Shown piece after piece: positions 19,298 through 21,182 of a stretch of 21,182 bases of DNA. Numbering within the stretch: position 1 is the first letter of the stretch; the number at the start of each line of letters is the position of its first letter. Made by a program: the position numbers and the translations under genes. Source of the DNA: JAAETI01 sp965368515 (GTDB lineage Bacteria > Actinomycetota > Acidimicrobiia > Spongiisociales > UBA5794); assembly GCA_965368515.1 (NCBI GenBank), contig CBDUNF010000038.1, positions 1-21,182 on the forward strand, in the 5' to 3' direction. Under the pieces are notes generated by a model, which did not search any database, was not told the DNA's origin, and saw only the letters and a list, made by a program, of their open reading frames with translations.

Positions 19298-21182
19298 TTA
19301 TGGGATCGGTGTCCAGACCAGCCTTCCCTCAATAGCCGGAGCAATCGGACCCGTCTGCGCATCGACATAGTTGATCACCGAATCACGCACATAGAGCTGC
19401 GTGTCGGCGACTATCTGGTCGAGCGGCCACAGGGTCACTCCGTCATCGTTGAAGTTGCACGATCCGGCTGCGACGTAGTTGACGGTTGACACCAGATAGG
19501 TGTCCGTGTCGTTCGTCAGATCGATGGGGACGCCACCGATCGTGAACGACTTGACATTGTTCCCATCCGGCAGCACCGACTCGCCGCCAGCTAGATACGT
19601 CAGCACATTGCCCGAGTTCGTTGCCAGAGCACAGGTCGTGTAATGCGAGTACCCGCCGTAGTCATCCTCGTAGTTGTAGTACCAGTAATTGCGGTAGCCG
19701 CGCTCGAGGATCTCCTTGATCTCGGCACCGGTCATCTCGAACACAACAAGCGAGTTCTCGTAAGGCATCAGCGTGAACATGTCACCGTTGGTTATCGGCA
19801 ACGGTGATGCCGCCGTAGCTCCTTCGGCGACGATTCGGTTCGACATCGCTCCTGATAGATGGATGTCGACCTCGATGCCGCTCTTGTCCTCGAGCTCCCA
19901 CACCGCAGAGTCAGCCTGCAGGTTGGCCCCGTTGGTCTCCTGGGTGTAACCCTCGAGTGAATCGATAGGTACCTCAGTTAGCCCAATCTGGGTGTCGTTG
20001 TAGGCATCGATCTCGGCGACAAACGGAGCCAGATAGGCCTCCAGCTCCGGGTCTGGCGTGGCCTCACTTGTCGGGATCAGATAGCCATGCCGCATGACGA
20101 TCTCGTCGCCAATGAAGCCGACGTTGACCACTCCGAGGTACCCGGCGTAGCGCTGCGCAATCAGGGTCCCATCGGGATTGGCTGCGGACGAAACCATCGC
20201 AGACGGATCCAGGGTGGTGTGACTGTGCCCACCGATGATCACGTCAAGTCCCGCCACAGTCTCGGCCAGCAACTTGTCGCTATCGATCTCGTCGCCATAC
20301 GGTGCGAAGCCGAGATGCGTCAGACCGACCATGAGGTCGGGGTCTTCCGCAGCAAGCACGGCTGGAACCACCGTCGGTGCCTCCTCGTAGGCGAGTTGGA
20401 ACGTCATCCCCGGGATGTTCGTCGGCAGTTCGTATCGATAGATTCTCGAATTCGTGAATCCGAGGATTGTCACCTTCTTGCCGTTGACATCCAGAGTGAC
20501 GTAGTCATCGACGTTGTCGTTGATGAACCCGTACGATCCGTCATCGTCCATGTTTGCGGTTCCAAGCAGCGGAAAGTCAACTTGGCCGAGCATCGTGGCG
20601 AACGTCGTTGGACCGAAGTTGAATTCATGGTTGCCGACGACCATGGCGTCGTAACCGAGAAGGTTCATTCCGCCCGAGATCGGGTTGTCGGGCCGATCCT
20701 TGAAGAACTTGGCGAACGAGTTGCCCTGGAACGTATCTCCCGCGTCCAACAGGAGTGCGTTTGGGTTATGCGCCCGCTGCTCCTCGATCAGCGAAGCCAG
20801 ATAGACCATGCCGCCGCCGTATGAGTCGGCAGCCCAGCGACCGTGCGTGTCGTTGGTGTGGAGCATGGTCACGACGTCATCAAGCTGGACAATCCGGTCG
20901 CCCGGGATGTCCTCGGCATCGATCACATCGATCGTCTTCACGTACTCGACAAAGCCTTCTTGCATGTCGTAGTAGGTGTTCCACCGCTCAACGCCATCAG
21001 CGAAGGTGGTCCATCCGTCCTGTCCGCCGGCAAGGAAGTCATTGGTGACGATGGTGTAGACCTCGTCACGATCCAGCGGCTCACCACCGATTTCGACTCC
21101 GTAGGCGCCCCAGGTGGTCGCCGTGTCATCACCGGTGTCGTTGTACCAGTAGTAGCTGGCACCGGACGTCTGGAGAATGCCC
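19298..21182 (-). CDS. multidomain 5'-nucleotidase/metallophosphoesterase (5' end beyond window)
   Basis: The frame is open from the right edge to TAA at 19298, giving about 627 residues of a longer protein. At the edge lies the end of one 5'-nucleotidase C-terminal domain (GAYGVEIGGEPLDRDEVYTI, then TNDFLAGGQDGWTTF). A linker follows, then a complete second unit: a calcineurin-like phosphoesterase with LHTNDTHGRW, LDAGDTFQGN, VVGNHEFNFGP, LTHLG and GGHSHTTL as metal ligands, and a second C-terminal domain with TNGANLQADSAVW, SGAMSNR and LMPYENSLVVFEMTGAEI. This UshA/NadN-type family hydrolyses nucleotides and related phosphoesters outside the cytoplasm. The ATG at 20965 is not the true start, because homologous coding continues upstream. 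The signal peptide is not in view. Confidence 0.92.
   Translation of the reverse strand, partial: GILQTSGASYYWYNDTGDDTATTWGAYGVEIGGEPLDRDEVYTIVTNDFLAGGQDGWTTFADGVERWNTYYDMQEGFVEYVKTIDVIDAEDIPGDRIVQLDDVVTMLHTNDTHGRWAADSYGGGMVYLASLIEEQRAHNPNALLLDAGDTFQGNSFAKFFKDRPDNPISGGMNLLGYDAMVVGNHEFNFGPTTFATMLGQVDFPLLGTANMDDDGSYGFINDNVDDYVTLDVNGKKVTILGFTNSRIYRYELPTNIPGMTFQLAYEEAPTVVPAVLAAEDPDLMVGLTHLGFAPYGDEIDSDKLLAETVAGLDVIIGGHSHTTLDPSAMVSSAANPDGTLIAQRYAGYLGVVNVGFIGDEIVMRHGYLIPTSEATPDPELEAYLAPFVAEIDAYNDTQIGLTEVPIDSLEGYTQETNGANLQADSAVWELEDKSGIEVDIHLSGAMSNRIVAEGATAASPLPITNGDMFTLMPYENSLVVFEMTGAEIKEILERGYRNYWYYNYEDDYGGYSHYTTCALATNSGNVLTYLAGGESVLPDGNNVKSFTIGGVPIDLTNDTDTYLVSTVNYVAAGSCNFNDDGVTLWPLDQIVADTQLYVRDSVINYVDAQTGPIAPAIEGRLVWTPIP

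Noticed and set aside
20087..20824. 245-codon plus-strand frame within the 5'-nucleotidase region
   Set aside because: It is the complement of a gene with clear metal-binding motifs and shows no domain of its own.
20965..20967. ATG at 20965 as the start of the 5'-nucleotidase
   Set aside because: Coding with clear 5'-nucleotidase C-terminal domain sequence continues upstream in frame to the window edge.

Overview
The window looks like chromosome from a high-GC actinobacterium, probably of the Acidimicrobiia or a related lineage. This rests on high GC, two genes of F420-dependent enzyme families (1-319 and 15220-15645), a lipoprotein with a long Thr/Pro linker of the kind common in Acidimicrobiia, frequent ATGA or TGATG stop/start overlaps, GTG and TTG starts, and several starts with a TAnnnT -10 box only 6-8 nt upstream of the ATG, which suggests leaderless transcripts. 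No phage, insertion sequence, CRISPR, rRNA or tRNA was seen. The lineage is an inference.

Region 1 (1-2357). The start of an F420-dependent luciferase-like oxidoreductase points left. Facing right is a sulfur operon: a PLP-dependent cysteine synthase, a TusA-family sulfur carrier and a DsrE2-like protein. In front of it is the most interesting structure of the window: a promoter, a small leaderless reading frame with four consecutive Cys codons (424-501), a possible antiterminator arm, and a strong intrinsic terminator (532-568) just ahead of the ribosome binding site. It has the layout of a cysteine-responsive attenuator, analogous to the trp and his leaders.

Region 2 (2354-7493). A PAS-containing membrane histidine kinase and a DUF1684 protein form a left-facing pair. 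Divergent from the kinase is an 893-residue fusion of an NDP-forming acyl-CoA synthetase and a GNAT acetyltransferase, the architecture of the protein lysine acetyltransferase Pat, here with the synthetase phosphotransfer residues apparently intact. A cluster of hairpins lies between its end and the next, convergent operon.

Region 3 (7621-9876, minus strand). AzlC and AzlD (branched-chain amino acid exporter), a PlsC-type acyltransferase and an NTF2-like protein form one likely operon.

Region 4 (9979-14703, plus strand). A DUF445 membrane protein, a TrkA-TrkH potassium uptake pair under its own promoter, and a DinB-like putative metalloprotein.

Region 5 (14724-19225). A small DUF1232-like protein diverges from an F420-dependent (Ddn-family) nitroreductase. 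A DUF4173-like membrane protein follows, then an aspartate/glutamate racemase family protein divergent from a DJ-1/PfpI protein across a perfect 18-bp palindrome, then the Thr-rich lipoprotein.

Region 6 (19250-21182). A shared terminator hairpin separates the lipoprotein from a convergent, very large secreted-type 5'-nucleotidase that carries at least one and a half phosphoesterase/5'-nucleotidase units and runs off the right edge.
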